Shown piece by piece: positions 17,546 through 25,832 of a DNA stretch of 64,000 bases. The stretch lies in contig CAYORT010000003.1 in assembly GCA_964406465.1 (NCBI GenBank), positions 62,001 to 126,000 on the forward strand, read 5' to 3'. Every line of letters begins with the position of its first letter. Position 1 is the stretch's first letter. Under the pieces are notes generated by a model, which saw nothing but the letters and a program-made list of their open reading frames with translations, searched no databases and was not told the DNA's origin. This DNA comes from JAHEZL01 sp964406465. GTDB lineage: Bacteria > Bacteroidota > Bacteroidia > Flavobacteriales_C > GCA-002722245. A program made the translations under genes and the position numbers.

Positions 17546-18475
17546 ATGACGTCTTATCTCTTTATTATTATCGCAGTGGTGGCATTGGTCACTTTATTTT
17601 TATCGTTCATTACGGTTCAACAAGGAACTGTTGCAGTTATCACTGTATTTGGTAAATACAGAAGAATTATGACGCCCGGATTAAACTTTAAAATACCTTT
17701 CATCGAAACAGTTTTCAAAAGAGTATCAGTACAAAACCGTTCTGTAGAGTTAGAATTTCAAGCTACTACCATCGACCAGGCAAATGTGTATTTCAAAGCC
17801 ATGTTGTTGTATGCTGTGTTCAATCCAAATGAAGAAACCATTAAAAATGTGGCCTTCAAATTCGTTGATGACAGAAGTTTAATGCAAGCTTTGGTTCGTA
17901 CGATTGAAGGGTCTATCAGAGGTTTTGTGGCTACTAAAAAACAAGCTGAAGTTCTTTCTTTAAGAAATGAAATTGTACACGACGTGAAAGAACAAATCGA
18001 CAATACTTTGGAAGGTTGGGGATACCACTTAATCGACTTACAATTGAACGATATTACTTTCGACGATGCCATTATGAAATCGATGGCACAAGTAGTTGCT
18101 TCTAACAACTTAAAAGCTGCGGCGGAGAATGAAGGTCAGGCTTTATTAATCACCAAAACCAAAGCTGCTGAAGCAGAAGGTAACGCCATTAAAATTTCTG
18201 CTGAGGCTGAGAAATTAGCGGCACAGTTACGCGGACAAGGGGTGGCCTTATTCCGTCAGGAAGTAGCAAAAGGTATGACTGAGGCTGCAAAAGAAATGCA
18301 ACAAGCTAATTTGGATACTTCCGTTATTTTATTCTCTATGTGGACTGAAGCCATCAAGCAATTCTCTGAAAACGGGGAAGGAAATGTTATTTTCTTAGAT
18401 GGTTCTACAGAGAATATGCAGAAAACTATGCAACAGATGATGGCGATGAATACGCTGATGGCGCCGAAGAAATAA
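17546..18475 (+). CDS. SPFH/band 7 membrane protein
   Basis: A 309-residue slipin/prohibitin-like protein. One N-terminal membrane helix (residues 2-22) is followed by the band-7 domain (VQQGTVAVITVFGKYRR, then PGLNFKIPF) and by an Ala/Glu/Lys-rich coiled coil (about 190-250: KAAAENEGQALLITKTKAAEAE). These proteins oligomerise into membrane microdomain scaffolds and often control proteases. No protease or NfeD gene is adjacent. It ends with a Met-rich tail (MQKTMQQMMAMNTLMA). The gene is convergent with radA across a palindrome. Confidence 0.9.
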   Translation: MTSYLFIIIAVVALVTLFLSFITVQQGTVAVITVFGKYRRIMTPGLNFKIPFIETVFKRVSVQNRSVELEFQATTIDQANVYFKAMLLYAVFNPNEETIKNVAFKFVDDRSLMQALVRTIEGSIRGFVATKKQAEVLSLRNEIVHDVKEQIDNTLEGWGYHLIDLQLNDITFDDAIMKSMAQVVASNNLKAAAENEGQALLITKTKAAEAEGNAIKISAEAEKLAAQLRGQGVALFRQEVAKGMTEAAKEMQQANLDTSVILFSMWTEAIKQFSENGEGNVIFLDGSTENMQKTMQQMMAMNTLMAPKK

Positions 18476-18483
18476 GAATCAAA

Positions 18484-18588
18484 TAGGGCAATAGTTCCTT
18501 CGGAGTACCTCAGGATGACAAACTGGGTAAGTGTTACTTGTTAAGAGCGGTTGTCATCCTGAGGTACTCCGAAGGAACTATTGCCCTA
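18484..18588. repeat. Perfect palindrome, family B, copy 1
   Basis: Perfect 38-base arms begin TAGGGCAATAGTTCCTTC and meet around a 29-base loop containing GGGTAAG and TTAAGAG. It starts 8 bp after the SPFH stop codon and ends 5 bp before the radA stop codon, so it fills the convergent gap. It may also act as a bidirectional terminator. Related copies are near 37.2 and 54.2 kb. Confidence 0.9.
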
Positions 18589-18593
18589 CACTT

Positions 18594-19961
18594 CTACTCC
18601 GCCCCTCTAAACAAATGCTGCACTAAATCCTGTGCCTTCCCTACTCTAACAATCTTAATATTCTTGCCTTTAAGCGAATCTTCATCATTGTATTTAGAAA
18701 GGAAAATTGTTTTGAAGCCCATCTTTTCGGCTTCTTTGATGCGCGCGCCAACATTGCGTACTGAGCGAATTTCACCTGAAAGTCCTATCTCTCCAGCAAA
18801 ACAATAAGTAGATGGAATTGGAATATCTACGCCTGATGAAAGAATAGCGGCTACGATGGATAAATCGATGCCAGTATCTTCGGGTTTAATGCCCCCTGTG
18901 ATATTTAAGAAAACATCTTTAAGCTGTATTTTAAATCCGCAGCGTTTTTCTAAAACAGCCAACAACATATTTAAGCGACGTGTATCAAAGCCGGTTGCAG
19001 AGCGTTGCGGAGTTCCATAAGCCGCTGTGCTAACCAATGCTTGGGTTTCGATCAATAGCGGACGAATACCTTCCATCGACGCAGAAATAGCGATACCGCT
19101 TAAGTTCTCTTCGTTTTGAGAAAGTAAAATTGACGATGGATTTTCAACCACTTTCAATCCGTACTCCTCCATTTGATAAATCCCCATTTCATTCGAGGGT
19201 CCGAAACGGTTTTTTGAACTTCTAATAATTCTATAAATATGATTTCTATCGCCTTCGAAAGTGAGCACCACATCTACCATATGCTCTAGCACCTTCGGTC
19301 CGGCAATTTGTCCGTCTTTCGTGATATGACCAATTAAAAATGTTGGTATATTTTTTCTCTTCGAAATCAAAGTGATATCGTTGGCACATTCTCTAATCTG
19401 ACTCACCGTACCTGGCGCTGAATCTAACTTTGAAGTTTGCAAGGTTTGAATAGAATCTACGATAAGCAATTCTGGCTCTTGCTTTTGAATATGTTCTAAT
19501 ATCCTTTCCACGTTGGTTTCGGGAAGAATATAAATGTGCTCGTTTACCTTTTGAAGTCGGTCGGCGCGCGATTTAATTTGCTGCGGACTCTCCTCGCCAG
19601 AAACATAAAGCACTTTTTTTCCCGGAAATTGAAGCGCGATTTGCAGCATCAAGGTTGATTTACCAATGCCTGGTTCGCCGGTAAAAAGTATCACTGAACC
19701 CGACACCAAACCATCTCCCAAAACGCGGTTTAACTCAGTATCTTTTAAAATAATTCGTTCTTTATTGAGCGGTTGAATTTCGTGTAAGAGCGTTGGCTCT
19801 AAAGCAACGATACCTGGGATAGAAGTGTTTTGTGTTTTATTGCTACTGGTAATTTCCTCTTGATAAGTATTCCACTCACCGCAAGAAGTACATCTACCCA
19901 ACCATTTGGCCGATTGATTTCCGCAGGAAGTACAAACGTAAACCGACTTTAACTTGGCCAT
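18594..19961 (-). CDS. radA: DNA repair/recombination protein RadA
   Basis: A 455-residue protein of full RadA length. The zinc finger uses C10, C13, C24 and C27 (CTSCGNQSAKWLGRCTSC). The RecA-like core has Walker A GEPGIGKST and Walker B LLIVDSIQTL, and the RadA-specific KNRFGPSNE motif lies near residue 245. A Lon-protease-like domain (STAAYGTPQRSATGF...DLSIVAAILSSG) forms the C-terminus. RadA is known to drive branch migration during recombination. It is the last gene of the panC-panD-rfaE2-lipoprotein operon, and its start abuts the previous stop. Confidence 0.97.
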   Translation of the reverse strand: MAKLKSVYVCTSCGNQSAKWLGRCTSCGEWNTYQEEITSSNKTQNTSIPGIVALEPTLLHEIQPLNKERIILKDTELNRVLGDGLVSGSVILFTGEPGIGKSTLMLQIALQFPGKKVLYVSGEESPQQIKSRADRLQKVNEHIYILPETNVERILEHIQKQEPELLIVDSIQTLQTSKLDSAPGTVSQIRECANDITLISKRKNIPTFLIGHITKDGQIAGPKVLEHMVDVVLTFEGDRNHIYRIIRSSKNRFGPSNEMGIYQMEEYGLKVVENPSSILLSQNEENLSGIAISASMEGIRPLLIETQALVSTAAYGTPQRSATGFDTRRLNMLLAVLEKRCGFKIQLKDVFLNITGGIKPEDTGIDLSIVAAILSSGVDIPIPSTYCFAGEIGLSGEIRSVRNVGARIKEAEKMGFKTIFLSKYNDEDSLKGKNIKIVRVGKAQDLVQHLFRGAE

Positions 19962-20339
19962 TTACTGTTTCGAGAACTCATTGTAAATTAAGCCATCTAC
20001 ATGACGATGAATGATCATCCCCTTTGAATCAAGACTCTTAATGCTCCAATCCCCTTTGAAATACTCTACTCCTTTCATTGTAGAACCAGCACCTGAAATA
20101 GTAAATTTCGAAGCCGATCTAACTTCATACGCGCCAGAGTTCTCAATGATGGATGTATCAGGATAAACCAAAGTTCTGGTAACATCGGTTTCTGTGAATG
20201 TCCAAATTTCTTCGTAAGGTTTAGGAGAAGGCAAATACAATTTCCATTTACCCACCATCTTTTGTTGTGTTTCTTTGGCACAATTAGAAAGTGAAACAGC
20301 CACTACAACTAACAAAAAATATCTTACAAGATGCTTCAT
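19962..20339 (-). CDS. small lipocalin-like lipoprotein, paralog 2
   Basis: A 125-residue lipoprotein (lipobox LSNC). Its mature part KMVGKWKLY...EEIWTFTETDVTR looks like the start of a lipocalin-like barrel. It shares TMKG, FKG and the C-terminal GLIYNEF with the next gene upstream, so the two arose by tandem duplication. The function is unknown; location in the periplasm or on a membrane is likely. It lies directly before radA with no gap. Confidence 0.75.
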   Translation of the reverse strand: MKHLVRYFLLVVVAVSLSNCAKETQQKMVGKWKLYLPSPKPYEEIWTFTETDVTRTLVYPDTSIIENSGAYEVRSASKFTISGAGSTMKGVEYFKGDWSIKSLDSKGMIIHRHVDGLIYNEFSKQ

Positions 20340-20386
20340 AAAAATTCAGATTTGCGATAAAAATATAAATAATTCAGATACAGTGG

Positions 20387-20782
20387 TTAATCGACTTTTA
20401 CAAATTCATGATAAATCAATCCGTCGTTAATCACATCGGGAATGTATTCTTTACGTGCTAAAATTAGCGTATTCTCTTTCAACTCTAATATTTGAAAATT
20501 TCCCTTAAAGAGCTCACCGCCTTTCATGGTAGCATTGGCTCCGGTAATGATTACGAAATTGTTTTTGATGGTGTAGTCTCCCCACAAACTGGTATCATTG
20601 GTAGCACTATCAATTACATAGGCTCTATTCTCATCGAAAGCCCAATATGCGGTAGGTTGAAATAAGATAGGTTCGTGTACAGAAATGTACTTCCATTTGT
20701 GCATAAGCTTCTTTTGTACTTGGTCTTTCTGACAAGAAACGAGAAACAAAACAGAAAATGCTATGATGACTAAAAACCTCAC
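20387..20782 (-). CDS. small lipocalin-like lipoprotein, paralog 1
   Basis: A 131-residue lipoprotein (lipobox FLVSC) with the lipocalin-like opening KLMHKWKYISV and AYWAFDENRAYV. It is clearly related to the following gene through ATMKG, LFKGNF and GLIYHEF. The start overlaps the rfaE2 stop by 4 bp (ATGA type), so translation is probably coupled. The function is unknown. Confidence 0.75.
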   Translation of the reverse strand: MRFLVIIAFSVLFLVSCQKDQVQKKLMHKWKYISVHEPILFQPTAYWAFDENRAYVIDSATNDTSLWGDYTIKNNFVIITGANATMKGGELFKGNFQILELKENTLILARKEYIPDVINDGLIYHEFVKVD

Positions 20783-21276
20783 TCCGACTTAATTTTATTA
20801 ATAATATTCGTGGAAGAAAAACCTTGCACAAAGCTTAAAGGTAATACTTGTCCGCCATTTTTTATAACGTGCTCTGCTCCAACAATAGTGTCGATACTAT
20901 AATCGCCGCCTTTCACCAAGATATTAGGTGTTAGTGCCTCAATAAGATTCTTGGGTGTTTCTTCAGAAAACAACACCACCATATCTACAAAAAATAGGGC
21001 GGCCAACATTTGTGCACGCACCACCTCGCCGTTGATTGGTCGAGATTCACCTTTTAGAATTTTAACTGAAACATCGGCATTTAAACCTACTATTAGCTTA
21101 TTTCCCAATTGCGACGCTTCACTAAGATATTGCAAGTGTCCGCTATGTAAAATATCAAAGCAGCCGTTGGTAAAAACTACTTTTTTGCCTTCTGCTTTCC
21201 ATTTGCTCACAGTGTTTTGCGCATCTAAAAGCGAAACAATTTTGCTTTCCAACTGCTGAAACACCTTGTTGCTCAT
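20779..21276 (-). CDS. rfaE2: D-glycero-beta-D-manno-heptose 1-phosphate adenylyltransferase
   Basis: A 165-residue nucleotidyltransferase matching the stand-alone C-terminal half of HldE. The motif FTNGCFDILHSGHL (residues about 34-47) holds the HxGH nucleotide-binding site, and VKGGDYSIDTIVGAE and GFSSTNIINKI are typical of RfaE2. It activates heptose for ADP-heptose, the lipopolysaccharide inner-core precursor. It lies 3 bp after panD in an operon that otherwise concerns pantothenate and RadA. Confidence 0.93.
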   Translation of the reverse strand: MSNKVFQQLESKIVSLLDAQNTVSKWKAEGKKVVFTNGCFDILHSGHLQYLSEASQLGNKLIVGLNADVSVKILKGESRPINGEVVRAQMLAALFFVDMVVLFSEETPKNLIEALTPNILVKGGDYSIDTIVGAEHVIKNGGQVLPLSFVQGFSSTNIINKIKSE

Positions 21277-21279
21277 GAA

Positions 21280-21630
21280 TTATTTTAAAAGATTGGTTGC
21301 GGTATCGGGAAAAATAAGGGTTGGCTTAAAGGTTCTTGCTTCTTCAGCATCTATTAGGCCGTAAGCAATGATGATCACTACATCGCCTACAACAGCTTTT
21401 CTGGCTGCCGGACCGTTCAAGCAAATTTCGCCAGAGTTCTTTTTGCCTTTGATTACGTAAGTCTCCAAACGCTCACCATTATTGATGTTTACCACCTGAA
21501 CCTTTTGTCCTTCAACAATGTCGGCAGCAATCATTAACGATTCATCAATAGTGATACTTCCAATGTAATTTACATCGGCCTGAGTAATGGTTACCCTGTG
21601 TATCTTCGAAAGGAGCATTTCTCTTTGCAT
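21280..21630 (-). CDS. panD: aspartate 1-decarboxylase
   Basis: A 116-residue PanD proenzyme. The self-cleavage site G24-S25 lies in NYIGSITID exactly at the position used in the characterised enzymes when counted from this ATG. GEICLNGPAARKAVVGDVVIII is the conserved core. Cleavage creates the pyruvoyl group that makes beta-alanine from aspartate for coenzyme A. It lies 9 bp after panC, which uses the product. Confidence 0.97.
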   Translation of the reverse strand: MQREMLLSKIHRVTITQADVNYIGSITIDESLMIAADIVEGQKVQVVNINNGERLETYVIKGKKNSGEICLNGPAARKAVVGDVVIIIAYGLIDAEEARTFKPTLIFPDTATNLLK

Positions 21631-21639
21631 GCGCCAAAA

Positions 21640-22482
21640 TTAGTAATTAATAATAATATTATCGATTAATCGCACTTTTCCACAAAAAGCGGCAATACAA
21701 ACCACCACCTTTTGGGTAGATATTTCCTGCACAGGCTGCAGGGTTTCGGCATCTGAAATCTCCAAGTACTCGAGCTGCAGAGCGCCATCACTAAAAAATA
21801 ATTTGGTTGCTTTTTCCTTCAATTCAGAAACAATTTTAATTGTCTTCGCTTCCTCTTTTAAAAAGAACAAAGCTTTTGAAATGGCCAATGCTTTCTCTTT
21901 TTCCTCTGCCGACAGTCGTGCATTGCGCGAACTCATAGCCAAACCCGAAGGTTCACGCAAAGTGGCGCAGGGCACAATAGTCAGTTGCTGAAAATACTTT
22001 TTGGCCAACATTTTAACTATGGCCAATTGCTGAAAATCTTTTTCGCCAAAGTAAGCCTTGGTGGGTTGAACAATACTGAACAACAAATGCACAATATTTA
22101 CCACACCTTTAAAGTGTCCGGGACGAAATTTTCCCTCCATCAAATTTTCCACGCCACCTAAATCTAAGGCGATATCAACAATATCATTCACCAACTCATC
22201 ACCAGGCGCAAACACAAAATCGCAACCTTTTGTTTCCAAAAGTTCAAAATCGCGTTTTTCATCTCTAGGATACAGCTTAAAATCTTCTGGATTATTGAAT
22301 TGTGTTGGGTTAACAAAGATGCTACAAACACTAAAGTTATTGTTCTTTTGGGCAAAATCTAAAAGAGATAAATGTCCGCTATGCAAATAACCCATTGTAG
22401 GAACAAACCCAATGGTTTGATTTTTTGAAAGTATTGATTTAACAATACTTTCCATCTCTTTTCTGCTTCTAATTACCTGCAT
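21640..22482 (-). CDS. panC: pantothenate synthetase
   Basis: A 280-residue enzyme joining pantoate and beta-alanine with ATP. The HIGH-type motif is in PTMGYLHSGHLSLL, YFGEKDFQQL is the catalytic central block, and AMSSRNARL is the KMSKS-type loop. Length is normal. It is the first gene of the minus-strand operon; the divergent glgA-like gene starts 124 bp away. Confidence 0.96.
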   Translation of the reverse strand: MQVIRSRKEMESIVKSILSKNQTIGFVPTMGYLHSGHLSLLDFAQKNNNFSVCSIFVNPTQFNNPEDFKLYPRDEKRDFELLETKGCDFVFAPGDELVNDIVDIALDLGGVENLMEGKFRPGHFKGVVNIVHLLFSIVQPTKAYFGEKDFQQLAIVKMLAKKYFQQLTIVPCATLREPSGLAMSSRNARLSAEEKEKALAISKALFFLKEEAKTIKIVSELKEKATKLFFSDGALQLEYLEISDAETLQPVQEISTQKVVVCIAAFCGKVRLIDNIIINY

Positions 22483-22518
22483 ATTTATACAATAAAACCG
22501 GCCAAAGGTAAGATAAAC

Positions 22519-22548
22519 TTGAATATCGCTCAGAATTTATTACCTTTG
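22519..22548 (+). promoter_or_regulatory. Bacteroidota sigma promoter of the glgA-like gene
   Basis: TTG at the -33 position is separated by 19 bases from TACCTTTG, an exact match to TAnnTTTG. The start codon follows about 58 bp downstream. Confidence 0.75.
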
Positions 22549-22605
22549 CAACAATAATTTACCCGTTGAAAGTAGCGCTGGCGATTGTAAGTTGAAAACT
22601 ATCAA

Positions 22606-23436
22606 ATGAAGAAACCAAGAGTTTTATTTGTATCGCAGGAAATGATTCCATATCACGAGGAATCGGAAATTGCTAACATCGCAAGATACCTGCCCCAAGG
22701 AATTCAGCAAAAAGGAAAAGAGATTAGAGCTTTCATGCCTAAGTTCGGTTCTATCAATGAAAGAAGAAACCAATTGCACGAAGTTATTCGTCTGTCTGGA
22801 ATGAACCTTATCATTGATGATTCTGATCATCCTTTAATTATTAAAGTAGCATCTATCCAACCCGCAAGAATGCAGGTTTACTTTATAGACAACGACGAAT
22901 ATTTCGGAAGAAAATATGCCCTTAAGGACAAAGCCAATAAATTTTATGCCGACAATGACGAGCGCGCCATCTTCTATTGCCGCGGCGTTCTTGAAACAGT
23001 AAAAAAATTAGGCTGGTCGCCAGATATTATTCATTGCCATGGCTGGATGACAGCTTTGATTCCTCTTTACATCAAAAAGGTTTTTAACGAAGATCCAATC
23101 TTTGAAAATTCTAAAGTTGTTTATTCGGTTTACAACGAGGGGTTTGACAAAACTTTAGACAAAAGATTTATTCAAAAAGCAGTTATTGATGGCGTTAACA
23201 TCAAGAACTTGAAAACAGCCGAAAAGCCCGATTTCGATAGCATCAATAAATTGGCTATTGAATGGAGTGATGGTGTTATTAAAGGAAGCGAAGAATTAAA
23301 CAAAGACATGGACAAGCACATCAACTCTTTGAAAAAGAAAAAACCAGTGCTTGAATACTTTAGTGAAGAAGAGTGCGTTGAGAAGTACGATGAATTTTAC
23401 GACTCAATTTTAGCAGAAGAGTTGGCAAAAAAATAA
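22606..23436 (+). CDS. short glycogen/starch-synthase-like protein (GT5 N-terminal domain only)
   Basis: A 276-residue protein that aligns to the N-terminal half of GlgA. VLFVSQEMIPY and CHGWMTALIPLYIKK correspond to the opening strand and the HDWHTAL block of glycogen synthase. The KTGGLADV loop that holds the ADP-glucose-binding Lys is replaced by ESEIANIARYLP, and the whole C-terminal Rossmann domain is absent, so a normal transferase is unlikely. This short form next to a DUF4270 gene and opposite panC is a recurrent Bacteroidota arrangement. A regulatory or carbohydrate-binding role is an inference. It ends in a Lys-rich, acidic tail. Confidence 0.85.
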   Translation: MKKPRVLFVSQEMIPYHEESEIANIARYLPQGIQQKGKEIRAFMPKFGSINERRNQLHEVIRLSGMNLIIDDSDHPLIIKVASIQPARMQVYFIDNDEYFGRKYALKDKANKFYADNDERAIFYCRGVLETVKKLGWSPDIIHCHGWMTALIPLYIKKVFNEDPIFENSKVVYSVYNEGFDKTLDKRFIQKAVIDGVNIKNLKTAEKPDFDSINKLAIEWSDGVIKGSEELNKDMDKHINSLKKKKPVLEYFSEEECVEKYDEFYDSILAEELAKK

Positions 23437-23443
23437 TGATGTA

Positions 23444-24736
23444 ATGAACTCAAAGTCTCTTTCTCTACTTTCCCTTGTATTGGCTATTTTTCTTTTTGCG
23501 TGCAAAAAAGAGTCACCAGTAGGATCCACATTAATATCAAACGACAGTAAATTCTACGGTACCTTAGTAGATACATTAACTGTTGAAGCTTACACCGAAG
23601 CCGATACCGCTATACCTACAGAAAACAGAAGTAGGGTGGTGATTGGAGAATTAAACGATACTGAGTTTGGCATCACTAAAGCCCAGTGGTTTAGCCAATT
23701 CTTAATGACTGGTGGAATAGTTCCTGGAACCAATGCTCAATTAGATTCTATTGTACTTACTTTTCATGTTGATACCATTTACGGCCCTGCCAACACCACC
23801 ACTTTTAGAGTGTATGAATTAACAGGAGATTTCGCTACAGGCGAATATTACTCAAATAAATCTATCGCTTACGGAGCAGAAATTGCCAACAGCACCTTAA
23901 CCATTGATTCTGGAACTGTGCATATTGCTTTGCCGAATGCTATCGGACAAAAAATTTTAGCGGCTAAAGGCGACACCTTAACATCGAACAATAGTTTTAT
24001 GCACTTGTTCAAAGGATTAAGCATCAAGGCCGAACAAGCCTCATTAAACAGCGATCAAGGAGCTCTTTATGTAATTAATCCCAGCCACGCCAACACTAAA
24101 GTGAGCTTATATTACACCAATACTTCTAGTAGCGGACAGCAAAAAGCAGATTTGACTATCACCTCATCGGCAAGGCATTTCAGTAATTTTTCACATGATT
24201 TTTCAGGCACCGTTGACCTCAAAGATCAAATCAACAACTCCACTCAGGGCTTAAACCGCCTGTTTCTTAAACCATTGGCTGGAACCCACATCGCTATTAA
24301 GTTCCCCACTGTACTTTCTTGGGCAAAAGACAAAAATTACATTATTCAAAGAGCCGAATTGGTTTTACCTGTAGAAAGCGGTAGTTATGCTACCTACAGA
24401 ATTCCATCTTCGATGAGTCTATTGCTAAATGACAATGGCACATTAAAAACCTTCGATGATATGACTCAGTTCACCAATTACAATCTTCCTAGTCCGTCAA
24501 CAGAAGTGCTGGTAAACGGTATCCTTAAGCCAATTAAAAATGGCGGCAGATTGGAAACAGATAAGTATCGTTTCATGCTTACTAAATTTATCAGTGATGA
24601 CATCACCAACAATACCAGCAGCACATTGATACTTAACAGTATTGGTAATTCTATTAGTCCGTACCGCACCATATTTGCCGGCACAAACAAAAACAACCCA
24701 ACACATATTAAATTGTTGGTATACTACTCCAAATAA
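23444..24736 (+). CDS. DUF4270 lipoprotein
   Basis: A 430-residue lipoprotein with lipobox LFAC followed by KKE. The N-terminal segment PVGSTLISNDSKFYGTLVDT and later RVVIGELNDTEFGITKAQWFSQF are the DUF4270 hallmarks. The C-terminal half is beta-rich and ends YRTIFAGT...LLVYYSK. DUF4270 proteins are outer-envelope lipoproteins of unknown role confined to Bacteroidota. The gene follows the glgA-like gene by 7 bp, so the two are co-transcribed. Confidence 0.9.
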   Translation: MNSKSLSLLSLVLAIFLFACKKESPVGSTLISNDSKFYGTLVDTLTVEAYTEADTAIPTENRSRVVIGELNDTEFGITKAQWFSQFLMTGGIVPGTNAQLDSIVLTFHVDTIYGPANTTTFRVYELTGDFATGEYYSNKSIAYGAEIANSTLTIDSGTVHIALPNAIGQKILAAKGDTLTSNNSFMHLFKGLSIKAEQASLNSDQGALYVINPSHANTKVSLYYTNTSSSGQQKADLTITSSARHFSNFSHDFSGTVDLKDQINNSTQGLNRLFLKPLAGTHIAIKFPTVLSWAKDKNYIIQRAELVLPVESGSYATYRIPSSMSLLLNDNGTLKTFDDMTQFTNYNLPSPSTEVLVNGILKPIKNGGRLETDKYRFMLTKFISDDITNNTSSTLILNSIGNSISPYRTIFAGTNKNNPTHIKLLVYYSK

Positions 24737-24764
24737 AAATCCCCCGAATTTCTTCGAGGGATTT
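24737..24764. terminator. Bidirectional terminator between DUF4270 and sod genes
   Basis: AAATCCCCCGAA pairs with TTCGAGGGATTT around a short loop. Read on the minus strand it is followed by TTTTATTT, so it serves at least the sod gene and probably both convergent genes. Confidence 0.7.
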
Positions 24765-24786
24765 AAATCATCAATCTTTGATAAGC

Positions 24787-25395
24787 CTATTTCGCTTTTG
24801 CATATAACTCAGCAACTTTATTCCAGTTGATAACACTGAAGAAAGCCGAGATATAATCGGGACGACGGTTTTGGTATTTCAAGTAGTAAGCATGTTCCCA
24901 TACGTCCATTCCTAAAATAGGTGTCCCTTTCACTTCAGCAACATCCATTAATGGATTGTCTTGATTTGGCGTAGAGCTAACCACCAACTTTCCGTCGGCT
25001 TTAACGCTCAACCAAGCCCAACCAGAACCAAAACGAGTAGCACCAGCGTTGGCAAACTCAGTTTTGAATGCATCGAATGAACCGAAAGCAGCGTTGATCG
25101 CCTCTGCCAATTCACCTGTTGGAACTCCGCCACCGTTTGGCGACATAACTTCCCAAAATAGGTTGTGATTGTAAAAACCACCGCCATTGTTTCTCACCAC
25201 AGGAGCAACAGTAGAGATGTTTTTTAAGATTTCTTCAATGCTTTTCGACTCCAAAGGAGTTCCAGCTACCGCATTATTCAAGTTAGTAGTGTAAGCATTG
25301 TGATGTTTGCTATGGTGAATCTCCATTGTTTTAGCATCGATGTGAGGCTCTAGAGCTTCGTAAGCGTAAGGTAAATCAGGTAATTTGAATGCCAT
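24787..25395 (-). CDS. sodB: superoxide dismutase, Fe/Mn family
   Basis: A 202-residue enzyme of normal length. The metal ligands are His in MEIHHSKHH (about residue 27), His in YNHNLFW (about 77), and Asp and His in DVWEHAYYLKYQN (about 160-164). GSGWAWL and QDNPLM are family blocks. It removes superoxide in the cytoplasm. Iron versus manganese use cannot be fixed from sequence with confidence. It is a single gene with its own promoter and terminator. Confidence 0.96.
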   Translation of the reverse strand: MAFKLPDLPYAYEALEPHIDAKTMEIHHSKHHNAYTTNLNNAVAGTPLESKSIEEILKNISTVAPVVRNNGGGFYNHNLFWEVMSPNGGGVPTGELAEAINAAFGSFDAFKTEFANAGATRFGSGWAWLSVKADGKLVVSSTPNQDNPLMDVAEVKGTPILGMDVWEHAYYLKYQNRRPDYISAFFSVINWNKVAELYAKAK

Positions 25396-25432
25396 AAAAT
25401 TGATTTTAAATGTTATGCGAATGTAACGCTCT

Positions 25433-25440
25433 CAAAAATA
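25433..25440 (-). promoter_or_regulatory. -7 box of the sod promoter
   Basis: TATTTTTG on the minus strand matches TAnnTTTG about 40 bp before the sod start. A clear -33 TTG was not seen. Confidence 0.45.
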
Positions 25441-25455
25441 AGAATTAAAAATTTG

Positions 25456-25484
25456 TTGGAAATTAAAAATATTTAATAATTTTG
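25456..25484 (+). promoter_or_regulatory. promoter of the Ala-rich lipoprotein
   Basis: TTG, 18 bases, then TAATTTTG, matching the Bacteroidota consensus. The start codon lies 27 bp downstream. Confidence 0.7.
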
Positions 25485-25510
25485 CGCCGTAAGTAAGTTT
25501 AACTTTTAAA

Positions 25511-25735
25511 ATGTTCAAAATGAAAAATGTATTCAAATTAATGTTAGGAGCTGCTATCGTAGTTCTTGCTTCTTGTGGTGGTGAAACTGCTAATGCAGAC
25601 CAAGCTACTCAAGATTCTATCGCGAAAGCTGATTCTTTAGCTAAAGTTGCTGCTGCTGATTCTGCTGCTGCTGCTGAAGCTGCTGCTGCTGCGACTGCAT
25701 CTACTGACACTACTGCTAAAGATTCTGCGAAGTAA
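25511..25735 (+). CDS. small Ala/Asp-rich lipoprotein
   Basis: A 74-residue lipoprotein. The lipobox VLASC gives a mature chain of about 52 residues made almost only of Ala, Asp, Ser, Thr and Lys, with repeated ADS and AKADS units (SIAKADSLAKVAAADSAAA). Such short low-complexity lipoproteins are common in Bacteroidota; an envelope-spacer role like that of Lpp is a guess. A second in-frame ATG three codons in is an equally good start. It has its own strong promoter and a strong terminator, suggesting high expression. Confidence 0.8.
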   Translation: MFKMKNVFKLMLGAAIVVLASCGGETANADQATQDSIAKADSLAKVAAADSAAAAEAAAAATASTDTTAKDSAK

Positions 25736-25759
25736 TCTAAGCTAAGTGCAAGAAAAAAT

Positions 25760-25793
25760 TAATCCCGGCCTTAGGTCGGGATTTCTTTTTTTT
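25760..25793 (+). terminator. Rho-independent terminator
   Basis: AATCCCGGCC pairs with GGTCGGGATT across TTA, followed by TCTTTTTTTT. It is placed 24 bp after the small lipoprotein gene. Confidence 0.85.
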
Positions 25794-25832
25794 ATAACCA
25801 ATTGACTTATTGTATCTCAGTTAAGCCTTAAA

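Noticed and set aside
18484..18588. Family B palindrome as a simple transcription terminator only
   Set aside because: The stem lacks a following T run on both strands and the same ends recur elsewhere with other cores, so a repeat element is the better description.
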